Shown piece by piece: positions 18,714 through 27,599 of a stretch of DNA of 32,273 bases. The number at the start of each line of letters is the position of its first letter. Position 1 is the stretch's first letter. A program made the translations under genes and the position numbers. A model generated the notes under the pieces. That model was not told the origin of the DNA. It saw only the letters and a list, made by a program, of their open reading frames with translations, and did no database searches. The DNA is from Thiothrix sp. (GTDB taxonomy: Bacteria > Pseudomonadota > Gammaproteobacteria > Thiotrichales > Thiotrichaceae), in the NCBI GenBank assembly GCA_020442915.1, contig JAGRJD010000055.1, positions 1 to 32,273 of the forward strand. Reading direction: 5' to 3'.

Positions 18714-19997
18714 TCATAGTCCGGCAAAATTATTCCCGGTAAAGCCGGGTTTGCGTACCAGCATGTAGGTTTTATGGCCACCTGTCAGGCGGTAAGTCTT
18801 TAACTCCGCATTGTTGCCGCTCCCGGTATAGATGTCCAGCCGGCCAGGGCCGACGATGGCATTGCCGCGATCCTGGGCAAACAGCAGTTTCCAGTCTGTG
18901 CCGATCTGTTTGCCAGCGGCATCAATGCGCGGGATTTCCGCCAGCAGAATGGCTCCCAGCGGAATGTAGCGGTCATCCACCGCCACGGTATGTTCGTCGA
19001 TGACCGGGCTACCAGTGGCGGTGCGGGGCCTGCTGTCGCTGAGCTTGAAAAACACGTAGCGCGGATTCTGGTGCAGTACTTCATCAATCCGCTCCTTGGG
19101 CTGGGTATGCAGCCAGCTGCGGATACTGGCATTGCTCAGACTGCCACCATTCATGTAACCGCTCTTGCGGATGTAGCCGGCCACACTGCCGTAGGGCTGG
19201 CCATTATCGGCAGCATATTGCAGGAATTTTTCCGTTCCATCCCGATAACGCGCCATGGCAGAGCCCTGGACATGGGCAAAGAACAGGTTGATGCGGTCAT
19301 TGGTCCAGCCGATTTCCAGTCCTCTGCCTTTCAGTGCACCCGCATTGATCTGATCGCGTGACAGGCGGCGGCTGGATTTGGGCGGGGCGTAGAGCGGGAA
19401 ACGGAACTCCTGATCCGGATAGGGGCTGACCTCAAGTACCGGGGTGAAATAGCCGGTATAGTCGGCGCGTGCCGCGTTTTTGTGAGAGGCGACTTCACGC
19501 AGGGAGAAGCGCTCCTGAAACGAGAAGGGGGTACGACCTTCCTCCCAGGACTGTACTTCCTGAACGGTTTGCAGCAGGGCCGCATTGGAGATGTTGGCCC
19601 AGTGTGGGGCAACCCGTTTCTGCATCGGCGTGCGTTGCAGGTAGCTCATCAGATTCATGAGCCCTTGACGGTTGGCGCTGGTGCGCAGGATGCAGGCATC
19701 CGTCAGGGTCCAGGCCTCCTGATTGTTGCAGTTTGCGGTGGTGGTTGTCCGGGCTGTCTGGGGGCTGATATAGGTGACGGGAAGGATTTTGGGGGTGCCG
19801 GGCAGCAGCGGGCGCGCCGCTGTCGGCGGTGAGAAAGGGCGCAGTTTGGGCGGCATGATGTCTTCCACCGGCAACAGTACGGGAATTTCATCCCACCAGG
19901 ACAGGGCGGTGCTGGAGGCAATGCCGGTTTGCAGGAAGGCGAATGACAGCAGCAGCTGCATGATTTTGGTTTTGTGTTTCACAATCGACACCCGCAT
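18714..19997 (-). CDS. mltA: Membrane-bound lytic murein transglycosylase A (MltA family)
   Basis: Cleaves the glycan strands of peptidoglycan to 1,6-anhydromuropeptides during wall turnover. The 427-residue protein has a signal-like N-terminus (about 13-33), a Pro-rich and Thr-rich segment, the MltA barrel (about 170-330, with YTGYFTPVLEVSPYP, a GWTNDRINLFFAHVQGS stretch and later GYIRKSGYMN), and the C-terminal 3D domain (371-427) with FAQDRGNAI and RLDIYTG. Asp376 and Asp388 are the conserved acids; one should equal the catalytic Asp308 of E. coli. The signal region has no lipobox Cys, so this form would not be a lipoprotein. Start ATG 19997 and the in-frame ATG 19961 both lack a strong ribosome site. 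Confidence 0.9.
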   Translation of the reverse strand: MRVSIVKHKTKIMQLLLSFAFLQTGIASSTALSWWDEIPVLLPVEDIMPPKLRPFSPPTAARPLLPGTPKILPVTYISPQTARTTTTANCNNQEAWTLTDACILRTSANRQGLMNLMSYLQRTPMQKRVAPHWANISNAALLQTVQEVQSWEEGRTPFSFQERFSLREVASHKNAARADYTGYFTPVLEVSPYPDQEFRFPLYAPPKSSRRLSRDQINAGALKGRGLEIGWTNDRINLFFAHVQGSAMARYRDGTEKFLQYAADNGQPYGSVAGYIRKSGYMNGGSLSNASIRSWLHTQPKERIDEVLHQNPRYVFFKLSDSRPRTATGSPVIDEHTVAVDDRYIPLGAILLAEIPRIDAAGKQIGTDWKLLFAQDRGNAIVGPGRLDIYTGSGNNAELKTYRLTGGHKTYMLVRKPGFTGNNFAGL

Positions 19998-20081
19998 TTG
20001 TTTTTTTTATGTCTTTAGGGTTTTTTATATTTTGCATCAGATTGTTCGGTACTGAAAGGGACGGGCGGTGGCAACAGATAA

Positions 20082-20116
20082 GTGGTAAGTAAATGCCTGA
20101 TTTTACGCCTTACCAT
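20082..20116. promoter_or_regulatory. Inverted repeat in the mltA / surface-protein divergent region
   Basis: GTGGTAAG (20082-20089) pairs with CTTACCAT (20109-20116), eight pairs with one G-T. Inside, AAAT (20091-20094) pairs with ATTT (20100-20103). It sits in the 245-nt space between the divergent mltA and the 1206-residue protein gene, so it may be an operator or a leader hairpin. Confidence 0.35.
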
Positions 20117-20146
20117 CACCGGGGGCTGTTATCGGCGTGGCAAATA

Positions 20147-20162
20147 GATTATATTTATAATC
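20147..20162. promoter_or_regulatory. Perfect AT-rich palindrome with a TATAAT box
   Basis: GATTATA-TT-TATAATC (20147-20162) is a perfect inverted repeat. Its right arm contains TATAAT (20156-20161), a consensus -10 element in the plus direction, 81 nt before the surface-protein start. The left arm gives the same box in the minus direction towards mltA. No good -35 lies at the right distance, so an activator-dependent divergent promoter is possible. Confidence 0.4.
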
Positions 20163-20242
20163 AGCGTTGATTTAACGTCATGGCGAACGTGGCTGGCAAC
20201 GTGTCAACGGGCTTGTGTAATAAATAACCGGAATAACAATAA

Positions 20243-23200
20243 ATGTACTTCTGCAAGCAGCTTGTCCTGCAAGGCTGTGTCGCTTGTCTGGCGCTAACCG
20301 TAAACTCGTCCCTGCATGCGGACCTGACCCTTAATACCACCCCCACGCTGCAGCAGCTGAAATCGGCCCTGGACGGGCCGGGCCTGTCTCTGCAGGGGCT
20401 CCGGTTGCAGCAGGGGATGCAGGGGCAATATGGCCTGTTCAGTGGCGGCGCTGATCCCATGGGGAGTGGGCCGGTGCTGGGAGTGCCGGACGGTGTGTTC
20501 CTGCTGACCGGTGACAGCCGTTCCCTGCTGGGACCGAATTCAGTCGCGGATTATACCTTCAATACCGGTCGGCGTTATACCGACCCGGACCTGACCGGGA
20601 TCAGTGCCAAGGCCGTGTTTGATCCGGTGATTCTGGAGCTGGATATGGTTCCGGAGGGCGACCGGATCAATTTCGTGCTGGTCTTTGGCTCGGAGGAATA
20701 CCCCGAGTATGTCTGCAGCGCGTTCAATGATGTGTTCGGCCTGTTTGTTTCCGGCCCCGGCATCACCGGAGCCCGCAATGCCGCCTTTGTTCCCGATACC
20801 CATGCGGCCATTACCGTGAACAATATCAATAACGGTCAGCCGGGTGTGGCCGCAGGTGCGGATGTACCCTGCCAGCTGGGCAACTCGATGTACTTCGTCA
20901 ATAACGGCAATGGCACCGGCAATGCCGGTACCCAGCTGGATGGCTTTTCCACCCCCATTACCGCCAGTATCGGTGATCTTCAGCCCGGCAGTACCTACAA
21001 GGTCAAGCTGGCCCTGGCCGATACCGGTGATTCGGCCTTTGACTCGGCTGCGCTGTTCAAGTGGCTGACCAGTACTTCCTCGACACCGGTTGACCTGGCG
21101 CTGCGGGCGACAGCCTCAACCCTCAACCCCACCTTTGAGGGGACACTCAGCCTGAAATATGAAGTCACCAACCAGTCAGCAGTGAGTACCCGTCTGGTGC
21201 AGGTGGGTATTGAGCTGCCTGCCGGTGTCCGCTGGCTGGGTGATGACAGTGGTGGACAGTTTGATGTGGCAACCGGCATCTGGCAGGTGGGAAAGGTTGC
21301 CGCCGGTGCGACGCGCAGCCTCACCCTGGAGCTACAGGTCGGGCGTGCAACGGCATACCCGCTGGTTGCCGAAATTGGCTATGCTTTCAATGAGGACCCT
21401 GATTCCACACCTTATAATCGCAGGTCTTATCCGAATGAAGATGATACGGCGGTGGTGCGCTTGCAGCCGGTGGCCAATCATGCGCCGGAAATTGTCATCA
21501 ACGATGGTGCGACCCAGCATGCGGTGTCCTATCCGGAAAATGGAACGGCTGTGATTATTGATTATGCAGCCCAGGATGTGGATGGTGAAGCCGAAGGCAA
21601 GGGGTTGGTCTGGAGCCTCAGCGGGGGTGTGGATGCCGGGCTGTTTGTGCTGGATACCTTGGGCCGGGTGAGCTTCAGGCAGCCTCCCGATTTTGAGCAG
21701 CCGCAGGATAGTGATCACAACAACAGTTACCGGGTGAAGCTCCAGGTCTGTGACAGTCAGGCCGCCTGTGACGAGCAGTTGTTGATCGTTTCGGTGACTG
21801 ATGCCTTCGAGGATGCGGATGGTGACGGGGTGTCGGATCAGGTCGAGCAGGGGCTGGGAACGGACCCGGCCCAGGCTGACACGGATGGTGACGGGGTGCC
21901 GGATTCGCTTGAAATCGGCCCTGATGCCAGTCAGCCGCTGGATGCCGATGCTGATGGGGTGCCGGATGTACTGGATACGGATGATGATAACGACGGCATT
22001 TCCAGTGTGCTTGAGCATTATGATGGTAATACCGTCCTGACGCAGGACAGCGATCAGGATGGTGTTCCGGATTATCGGGATGCGGATGATGATGGTGACG
22101 GCCTGTGGACGGTGGCCGAAAACTATAACGGTGGCGATGCCCGCGATGATGACAGCGATGGGGATGGCCTGCCCGATTACCGGGATGCGGATGATGATGG
22201 CGACGGGAAGGCCACGGCATCTGAAGGTGCTGACCCGGATGGCGATCATCTGCCGGCGGATGCGCAGGATCAGGATGGGGATGGCGTGCCGGATTATCTG
22301 GATGCCCGTGATGGCAGCCGTCCCTGGGAGGATGATGATGGTGACGGCATTTCCAATGCGGATGAGGTGCGGCTGGGCAGCAATCCGGATGACCCGGATA
22401 CGGATGGTGACGGCGTGCCGGATGCCGTTGAGCTGGGGACGCCTGACAAGCCGCTGGATACCGATGGGGATGGGATACCCGATATGCTGGATGCGGATGA
22501 TGACGGGGACGGGGTTCCAACCCTTGCCGAGGGGTTGGGCGGTGATCCGGTTGACGTGGATACGGATGAGGATGGGACACCCGATTACCGGGATGCGGAT
22601 GACGATAATGACGGTATCCTGACCCGGGATGAAAATGATCCGGCAGGAACGCTTGATACGGATGGTGATGGCCTGCCGGATTACCGTGATCCTGATGATG
22701 ATGGTGACGGGGTATTGACCTGGCATGAGAACTATAACGGTGGCACTCCCGCTGATGATGATACCGACCGGGACGGGCGTCCGGACTATCAGGATGCGGA
22801 TGATGATGGGGATGGCCTGCTGACCCGGCATGAAACACCGGACCCGAACGGCAATGGAAACCCTGATGATGGTCTGGATTCTGACGGAGACGGGATTCCG
22901 GATTACCGCGATGCGGATGATGATGGCGATGGCCGGCCAACCCTGCAGGAAGGGGCTGATCCGGATGGTGATGGCGCGCCGGCGGACGCACTGGACCTGG
23001 ATCATGATGGCCGGGTTGATTATCTGGACCCGGAAGTTACTCCGTTTGTGCGGCTGGCTGTCCGCGTCCTGCTGCAGGGAGCCTATAACCGCAGCACCGG
23101 GTTGATGGAGGATGATCTGCGCAAACGCGGCTACCTGCCGCTGGCACAGCCTTATGCCAGTCTGGGTGCATCGTTCGGATACAGCCATACCGGCAACCTG

Positions 23201-23863
23201 CCACCGTTTGCCTATTTCGGTTCTGAAGCGGTGACGCAGGCCATGCTGGACCAGGAGGGGGTCGATGCGGTGGTGGACTGGGTGCTGATCGACTTGCGTG
23301 ATACCCTGAATCCTGCACAGATTCTATTCAGCAAGGCGGGCTTGCTGCAGCGTGACGGTGATGTGGTGGATGCCAGCACCGGCTTGACGGATATGGTGTT
23401 GAGCGGTGTCAGCCCCGACTCCTATATCCTCTCGATCCGGCACCGCAACCACCTCGGGGTAAGGACGGCACAGCCGGTGACGCTGACTGACCAGGCGCCG
23501 GCCCTGGTAGATTTCAGCCGGGTTGATACGCCGGTATTCGGCCAGTATGCACGTCTGGAGAACAGTGCGGGCCAGGCGTTGCTGTGGGGAGGGGATGCCA
23601 ACAACAGCAAAACCGTTCTGTCGACCGGGCCGGGCAGTGATGCGTCTGTGCTGCTGGGGGCGGTACTGGTGGCACCACAGAACCGGTTCACCAATGTGAA
23701 TTACCCGCTCAACGGTTATTACGCCACGGATTTCAATATGGATGGACAAACCGTTTATGCCGGGCCCGGTAATGATGCCAACCTGCTGCTGGGCAATATC
23801 CTGCTGCATCCGGGCAATACCGGTTTTGTCGCCAATTACATTATCCGGGGCTACCTGCCTTGA
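20243..23863 (+). CDS. Large secreted protein: choice-of-anchor L domain, Asp-rich calcium-type repeats, Bacteroidota-like C-terminal module
   Basis: A 1206-residue exported protein. Residues 1-26 form a signal peptide cut after LHA. Residues about 30-275 match the choice-of-anchor L domain (hallmark [12 protein letters not shown] then [12 protein letters not shown] near 145-172). About 280-400 is a beta-sandwich of the DUF11/repeat-adhesin sort, and about 405-520 a cadherin-like domain ([20 protein letters not shown], and a closing VSVTD). Residues about 524-930 are some twenty thrombospondin-type-3-like Asp repeats ([17 protein letters not shown] pattern), expected to bind calcium. The C-terminus (about 935-1206) has [23 protein letters not shown] (1066-1073), FNMDGQTVY and ends in GYLP, a module I know mainly from Bacteroidota surface and hemagglutinin-like proteins. 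It is likely a cell-surface or released adhesive protein. There is no LPXTG, no beta-barrel and no obvious type I secretion partner nearby. Function unknown. Confidence 0.85.
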   Translation: MYFCKQLVLQGCVACLALTVNSSLHADLTLNTTPTLQQLKSALDGPGLSLQGLRLQQGMQGQYGLFSGGADPMGSGPVLGVPDGVFLLTGDSRSLLGPNSVADYTFNTGRRYTDPDLTGISAKAVFDPVILELDMVPEGDRINFVLVFGSEEYPEYVCSAFNDVFGLFVSGPGITGARNAAFVPDTHAAITVNNINNGQPGVAAGADVPCQLGNSMYFVNNGNGTGNAGTQLDGFSTPITASIGDLQPGSTYKVKLALADTGDSAFDSAALFKWLTSTSSTPVDLALRATASTLNPTFEGTLSLKYEVTNQSAVSTRLVQVGIELPAGVRWLGDDSGGQFDVATGIWQVGKVAAGATRSLTLELQVGRATAYPLVAEIGYAFNEDPDSTPYNRRSYPNEDDTAVVRLQPVANHAPEIVINDGATQHAVSYPENGTAVIIDYAAQDVDGEAEGKGLVWSLSGGVDAGLFVLDTLGRVSFRQPPDFEQPQDSDHNNSYRVKLQVCDSQAACDEQLLIVSVTDAFEDADGDGVSDQVEQGLGTDPAQADTDGDGVPDSLEIGPDASQPLDADADGVPDVLDTDDDNDGISSVLEHYDGNTVLTQDSDQDGVPDYRDADDDGDGLWTVAENYNGGDARDDDSDGDGLPDYRDADDDGDGKATASEGADPDGDHLPADAQDQDGDGVPDYLDARDGSRPWEDDDGDGISNADEVRLGSNPDDPDTDGDGVPDAVELGTPDKPLDTDGDGIPDMLDADDDGDGVPTLAEGLGGDPVDVDTDEDGTPDYRDADDDNDGILTRDENDPAGTLDTDGDGLPDYRDPDDDGDGVLTWHENYNGGTPADDDTDRDGRPDYQDADDDGDGLLTRHETPDPNGNGNPDDGLDSDGDGIPDYRDADDDGDGRPTLQEGADPDGDGAPADALDLDHDGRVDYLDPEVTPFVRLAVRVLLQGAYNRSTGLMEDDLRKRGYLPLAQPYASLGASFGYSHTGNLPPFAYFGSEAVTQAMLDQEGVDAVVDWVLIDLRDTLNPAQILFSKAGLLQRDGDVVDASTGLTDMVLSGVSPDSYILSIRHRNHLGVRTAQPVTLTDQAPALVDFSRVDTPVFGQYARLENSAGQALLWGGDANNSKTVLSTGPGSDASVLLGAVLVAPQNRFTNVNYPLNGYYATDFNMDGQTVYAGPGNDANLLLGNILLHPGNTGFVANYIIRGYLP
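21812..23034 (+). repeat. Coding tandem repeat: Asp-rich type-3 repeats
   Basis: About 1.2 kb of degenerate in-frame repeats inside the large secreted protein. The nucleotide unit has a core like GATTACCGGGATGCGGATGA with GATGGTGACGG and is repeated with variation, mixed with longer and shorter spacers. The encoded unit alternates D-x-D-G-D-G-[VLI]-P-D with [10 protein letters not shown]. Such tracts recombine easily, so copy number may vary between strains and short-read assembly may collapse it. Confidence 0.9.
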
Positions 23864-23891
23864 GGGCCGTGTCCCATAGCACACAAGCCTG

Positions 23892-23920
23892 TTGCAGCTG
23901 CCGGCAGGCTTGACTATAGT
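23892..23920 (+). promoter_or_regulatory. Possible sigma-70 promoter for gatA
   Basis: TTGCAG (23892-23897) is followed after exactly 17 nt by TATAGT (23915-23920), predicting a start near 23927 and a leader of about 105 nt. It lies in the 169-nt gap after the surface-protein gene. An 8-bp inverted repeat, CAAGCCTG (23884-23891) and CAGGCTTG (23905-23912), overlaps the spacer and could be an operator. Confidence 0.4.
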
Positions 23921-23974
23921 AACTGGCCTTGATGGCTGTTCTTACAGGTCTGCCTGCAGTGCTGCGAGGTGGAC

Positions 23975-23991
23975 CTGCTGCATTGCAGCAG
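23975..23991 (+). other. Hairpin in the gatA leader
   Basis: CTGCTGC (23975-23981) pairs perfectly with GCAGCAG (23985-23991) around a 3-nt loop ATT, 41 nt before the gatA start. No T-run follows. It would lie in the mRNA leader if the promoter at 23892 is used; a role is unproven. Confidence 0.35.
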
Positions 23992-24032
23992 CCATTGACA
24001 TGCGATAAATGCAAAAAATTCCCGGAGAAACC

Positions 24033-25511
24033 ATGCCACAGGCTGATTCCATTACCTCCTTGTCCCTGCGGAATTTGCAGCAGGGGATACAGGGTGGTCG
24101 TTTTTCCGTCATGGACGTGACGGAGGCTTACCTTGCGCGCATTGACCGCCATGACGGGACCCTGAATACTTTCATTACCGTCACCCAGGAGGCGGCGCGT
24201 GCCGGTGCCGTCGAGACGGACAACCGCATTCGCCGGGGTGAGCTTTCCGGGGCGCTGGCCGGTGTGCCGTATGCACTCAAGGACCTGTTCTGCACCGAAG
24301 GCGTACTGACCAGCTGTGCTTCAAAAATGCTGGCTGATTTCATCGCTCCCTATGATGCGCATGTGACTGAAAAGCTCAAGGCGGCGGGCGGGGTGCTGCT
24401 GGGCAAGAACAACATGGATGAATATGCCATGGGCTCTTCCAACGAGAACTCCCATTTCGGCCCGGTGCGCAATCCGTGGAACACCGACTGTGTGCCGGGG
24501 GGCAGTTCCGGTGGCGGCGCGGCGGCAGTGGCAGCGCGTCTGACCCCCTTTGCCCTGGGGACAGATACCGGTGGTTCCATCCGTCAACCGGCTTCCTTCT
24601 GCGGCATTACCGGCATCAAACCCACCTATGGGCGCATCTCCCGCTATGGCATGGTGGCGTTTGCCTCCAGTCTGGACCAGTGCGGGCCGATGGCGGTGAG
24701 TGCCGAGGATTGTGCCGTGGTGCTGGGCGCAGTGGCCGGATTTGATGCGCGTGATTCCACCTGTGCCAACCGTCCGGTACCGGATTATGTGGCCGGTCTG
24801 GGCCAGTCATTGGAAGGTTTGAAAATCGGTCTGCCGCAGGAGTTTTTCAGCACCGGGCTGGACAGTGAAGTGGCAGCAGCCATTGATGGTGCTGTGAAGG
24901 CGTATGAACGTCTGGGCGCGGTGGTCAAAAGCGTGAGCCTGCCCAACAGCCGGCTTGCGATCCCGGTTTACTATGTGGTGGCCATGGCCGAGTGCTCTTC
25001 CAACCTGTCACGCTTTGACGGGGTGCGTTTCGGACATCGCTGCGAGAACCCGCAGGACCTGCGCGACCTTTATGAGCGCAGCCGCTGGGAAGGCTTCGGG
25101 GATGAGGTCAAGCGCCGCATCATGATCGGCACCTATGCGCTGTCTGCGGGTTACTACGATGCCTATTACCTCAAGGCCCAGCAGGTGCGCCGCCTGATCC
25201 AGCAGGATTTTGTCGAAGCTTTCAAGGCGGTTGATGTGATCATGGGACCGGCCTGTCCGTCGACGGCGTTTGAACTGGGGGCCAAGACCGATGATCCGGT
25301 CGCCATGTATCTGGAAGACATCTACACCGTGCCGCTCAATCTGGCCGGTCTGCCGGGCATGAGTTTCCCGATCGGCTTTTCCGCCGCAGGCAGGCCCATC
25401 GGCATGCAGCTGATCGGCCATTATTTTGATGAGGCCCGCATGCTGAATGTGGCGCATCAGTACCAGCAACATACTGACTGGCATACGCGTGTGCCGGTAC
25501 AGTTTGCCTGA
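24033..25511 (+). CDS. gatA: Asp-tRNA(Asn)/Glu-tRNA(Gln) amidotransferase subunit A
   Basis: Glutaminase subunit of GatCAB, releasing ammonia used by GatB to convert mischarged Glu-tRNA-Gln or Asp-tRNA-Asn. The 492-residue amidase has the Ser-cisSer-Lys triad: Lys83 (in YALKDLF), Ser158 (in PGGSSGGG) and Ser182 (in DTGGSIRQP), each offset by 4 from S. aureus GatA. Start ATG 24033 has GGAG 6 nt upstream; an ATG eight codons earlier is less suitable. Sequence details such as [27 protein letters not shown] in the family pattern fit the gammaproteobacterial form. gatC, normally just upstream, is missing here: the gap holds only 169 nt and the preceding gene is the large surface protein. gatB follows after 13 nt. 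Confidence 0.97.
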   Translation: MPQADSITSLSLRNLQQGIQGGRFSVMDVTEAYLARIDRHDGTLNTFITVTQEAARAGAVETDNRIRRGELSGALAGVPYALKDLFCTEGVLTSCASKMLADFIAPYDAHVTEKLKAAGGVLLGKNNMDEYAMGSSNENSHFGPVRNPWNTDCVPGGSSGGGAAAVAARLTPFALGTDTGGSIRQPASFCGITGIKPTYGRISRYGMVAFASSLDQCGPMAVSAEDCAVVLGAVAGFDARDSTCANRPVPDYVAGLGQSLEGLKIGLPQEFFSTGLDSEVAAAIDGAVKAYERLGAVVKSVSLPNSRLAIPVYYVVAMAECSSNLSRFDGVRFGHRCENPQDLRDLYERSRWEGFGDEVKRRIMIGTYALSAGYYDAYYLKAQQVRRLIQQDFVEAFKAVDVIMGPACPSTAFELGAKTDDPVAMYLEDIYTVPLNLAGLPGMSFPIGFSAAGRPIGMQLIGHYFDEARMLNVAHQYQQHTDWHTRVPVQFA

Positions 25512-25524
25512 GGAGGGCGCAAGC

Positions 25525-26952
25525 ATGGCATGGGAAACCGTCATCGGGCTGGAAGTGCACGCCCAGCTTTCCACACAAAGCAAGATTTTTTCCGGCTCCT
25601 CGATTGCCTACGGGGCCGAGCCGAATACCCAGGCGAATCTGGTCGACCTCGGCATGCCGGGGGTGCTGCCGGTGCTGAACAGAAAGGCGGTGGAAATGGC
25701 GATCCGGCTGGGGCTGGCTATCGACGCCACCATTGCCCCGCGCTCCATTTTCGCACGCAAGAACTACTTCTATCCAGACCTGCCCAAGGGCTACCAGATC
25801 AGCCAGTTCGAGCTGCCGGTGGTGGCGCAGGGGCATCTGGACATCACGCTTGAGAAGGGTGAGAGCAAACGTATCGGCATTACCCGTGCGCATCTGGAAG
25901 AGGATGCCGGCAAATCGCTGCATGAGGATTTCGACGGCCAGTCCGGGATCGATCTCAACCGGGCCGGAACGCCGCTGCTGGAGATTGTCTCCGAGCCGGA
26001 CATGCGTTCGGCTAAAGAAGCGGTGGCTTACCTGAAAAAACTGCATGCGCTGGTGCGTTATCTGGGTGTGTGTGACGGTAACATGCAGGAAGGGTCGTTC
26101 CGCTGCGATGCCAATGTCTCGGTGCGTCGTCCGGGTGAGCCGTTCGGCACCCGTGCCGAGCTCAAGAACCTGAATTCGTTCCGCTTCATTGAGCGTGCCA
26201 TTAATTACGAGGTCGAGCGCCAGATCGAGCTGCTGGAGTCCGGTGGCAGGGTGGTGCAGGAAACCCGTCTGTATGACCCGGACCGGGATGAAACCCGTTC
26301 CATGCGCGGCAAGGAAGATGCCAATGATTACCGCTATTTCCCGGACCCGGACCTGCTTCCGCTGGAATTCGACCAGGCCTATGTCGATGCACTGGCCGAG
26401 AACCTTCCCGAATTGCCGGACGACAAGAAAAACCGTCTGATGAGCGATGTCGGCCTTTCTGCCTATGACGCTTCGATCCTGGTTTCGGACAAGGCGGTTG
26501 CCGACTATTTCGAAGCCGTGGCCGCAGGCCGCGACGGCAAGCAGGCCGCCAACTGGGTCATCAACAACCTGTTGGGCAAGTTGAACGAAACCGGCCAGGA
26601 TATTGAAGAGACTCCCGTTTCCCCCGATCAGCTGGGTGGCATTATCGATCTCATCAAGAAGGGCGACATTTCCGGCACCATTGCCAAGGAACTCTTCGAG
26701 ATCGTCTGGAACGAGGGTGGCGATCCAGCCGCAATCGTCGAGGAACGCGGCATGAAACAGGTCACCGACACCGGCGCCATTGAGGCAGCCGTAGATGAGG
26801 TGATTGCCGCCAACCCCGACAAGGCCGAACAGGCGCGCGAAAAGCCGAACATGGCGGGTTGGTTCGTCGGTCAGGTCATGAAGGCTACCGGCGGCAAGGC
26901 CAATCCGCAGTCGGTACAGCAGCTCGTGCGCCAGAAACTGGGTATCGAGTAA
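25525..26952 (+). CDS. gatB: Asp/Glu-tRNA amidotransferase subunit B, apparent gamma/alpha chimera
   Basis: GatB phosphorylates the side chain of the mischarged aminoacyl-tRNA and amidates it. The 475-residue frame is intact, of normal length, with GAGGAGG before the ATG. Residues 1 to about 270 (cradle/kinase domain, with [49 protein letters not shown] and [14 protein letters not shown]) follow the gammaproteobacterial pattern. From about 275 on ([90 protein letters not shown]; helical and tail domains) it follows the alphaproteobacterial one. The change falls at a nearly universal stretch, [13 protein letters not shown] (268-280), close to the border between cradle and helical domains. Either this is a real recombinant or an assembly join. 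Confidence 0.9.
   Translation: MAWETVIGLEVHAQLSTQSKIFSGSSIAYGAEPNTQANLVDLGMPGVLPVLNRKAVEMAIRLGLAIDATIAPRSIFARKNYFYPDLPKGYQISQFELPVVAQGHLDITLEKGESKRIGITRAHLEEDAGKSLHEDFDGQSGIDLNRAGTPLLEIVSEPDMRSAKEAVAYLKKLHALVRYLGVCDGNMQEGSFRCDANVSVRRPGEPFGTRAELKNLNSFRFIERAINYEVERQIELLESGGRVVQETRLYDPDRDETRSMRGKEDANDYRYFPDPDLLPLEFDQAYVDALAENLPELPDDKKNRLMSDVGLSAYDASILVSDKAVADYFEAVAAGRDGKQAANWVINNLLGKLNETGQDIEETPVSPDQLGGIIDLIKKGDISGTIAKELFEIVWNEGGDPAAIVEERGMKQVTDTGAIEAAVDEVIAANPDKAEQAREKPNMAGWFVGQVMKATGGKANPQSVQQLVRQKLGIE
26300..26370. other. Inferred gamma-to-alpha breakpoint inside gatB
   Basis: Protein character changes from gammaproteobacterial to alphaproteobacterial between about codons 259 and 282. The encoded stretch is one of the most conserved in GatB across both classes, the kind of place where homologous recombination or an assembly graph could cross over. 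Everything to the left has gammaproteobacterial gene content and everything to the right alphaproteobacterial content. Codon use gives only soft support: by hand count gatA uses TTT for 11 of 21 Phe, the part of gatB after this point for 0 of 5, but the first half of gatB also has only 1 of 9. Confidence 0.75.
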
Positions 26953-26963
26953 TGCCATGTGCT

Positions 26964-26990
26964 ATGCCGCACCGGTTGCTGGTGCGGCAT
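26964..26990 (+). terminator. Strong hairpin after gatB, T-run absent
   Basis: ATGCCGCACC (26964-26973) pairs perfectly with GGTGCGGCAT (26981-26990) around a 7-nt loop, 12 nt after the gatB stop. The following bases GCAGTTGTAAG have only a few T. It is likely a terminator or mRNA-stabilising hairpin, in the alphaproteobacterial part. Confidence 0.55.
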
Positions 26991-27092
26991 GCAGTTGTAA
27001 GATGCAGCGTTCGCGCTGTCAGGCTGATCACGTAGCCGCGATCTGGTGATACGGGACGGCCTCGTGGGCAGGGGATAGGGAGTGTGCAAGGC

Positions 27093-27599
27093 ATGGAAGG
27101 TTCCGAAGAATTCATTATACGTCCGGCTGTCGTAAACGACGTTCCGGCGATCATTCCGCTGGTCAAGGAAAGCTGGGCTCGCACCTATGACCCGGCGATC
27201 GGCGAGGCCGCACGGCGCGAGATCAGCGACAACAAGCACATTCCCGAACTGTTCCTCGCCGAAATCGAGACCCCGTCAAAGGATGCGCTGGTCGCCGTGT
27301 CAGGCGATGCGATCATTGGCCATGTCGGCGGTTACATGCAGGACAACAATGCCTTCTACGTCGATCATCTGCATGTGGAGAAGGGCTGGCACGGCAAGGG
27401 GGTGGCTACGGCCCTGATGAACGGTCTGCGCGACCATCTGAAAAGCGATACAGGCCTGAACCCCGACGCCATCGAGCTCACGGTTCTCAAGGGTAATGAC
27501 CGCGCCATAGCGTTTTATTTCAAGCAGGGTTTCGAGGATCTGGGCGAGGCAGAAGGCCTCAACGGCATTCCGGCAATCCTGATGCGCTGGGAAATATGA
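27093..27599 (+). CDS. GNAT-family N-acetyltransferase (first of three)
   Basis: A 168-residue GNAT protein, predicted to transfer acetyl from acetyl-CoA to an unknown amine or protein N-terminus. The fold is recognisable by FIIRPAVVNDVPAI (beta1-alpha1), ESWARTYDPAIG, the V/A acetyl-CoA motif VDHLHVEKGWHGKGVATAL, and NDRAIAFYFKQGFEDLG (motif B). I use the ATG at 27093 with GGGAG 10 nt upstream rather than the GTG at 27084. The stop TGA overlaps the next gene's ATG. Similarity to the next protein (T-Y-D-x-x-[IF]-G near the start and [GD]-I-P-A-I-x-M at the end) suggests tandem duplication. Substrate unknown. Confidence 0.88.
   Translation: MEGSEEFIIRPAVVNDVPAIIPLVKESWARTYDPAIGEAARREISDNKHIPELFLAEIETPSKDALVAVSGDAIIGHVGGYMQDNNAFYVDHLHVEKGWHGKGVATALMNGLRDHLKSDTGLNPDAIELTVLKGNDRAIAFYFKQGFEDLGEAEGLNGIPAILMRWEI

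Noticed and set aside
20041..20242. Cyclic-di-GMP riboswitch in front of the surface-protein gene
   Set aside because: The inverted repeat does not show the conserved GEMM core and loop sequences.
21812..23034. CRISPR-like or non-coding tandem repeat
   Set aside because: Units are degenerate, in frame, of uneven length and encode Asp-rich calcium-type repeats; there are no unique spacers.
21332..23188. 618-codon and 438-codon (21675-22991) open frames on the minus strand, opposite the Asp repeats
   Set aside because: The Asp codons GAT/GAC on the plus strand give Ile/Val- or His-rich junk on the other strand with no stops. Composition is low complexity and no family is recognised.
23864..24032. 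A hidden gatC before gatA
   Set aside because: The gap is too short for about 95 codons and contains promoter-like and hairpin sequences instead.
25336..26958. 540-codon minus-strand frame opposite gatB
   Set aside because: It mirrors a well-identified gene, has no ribosome site or homologue pattern, and high GC explains the lack of stops.
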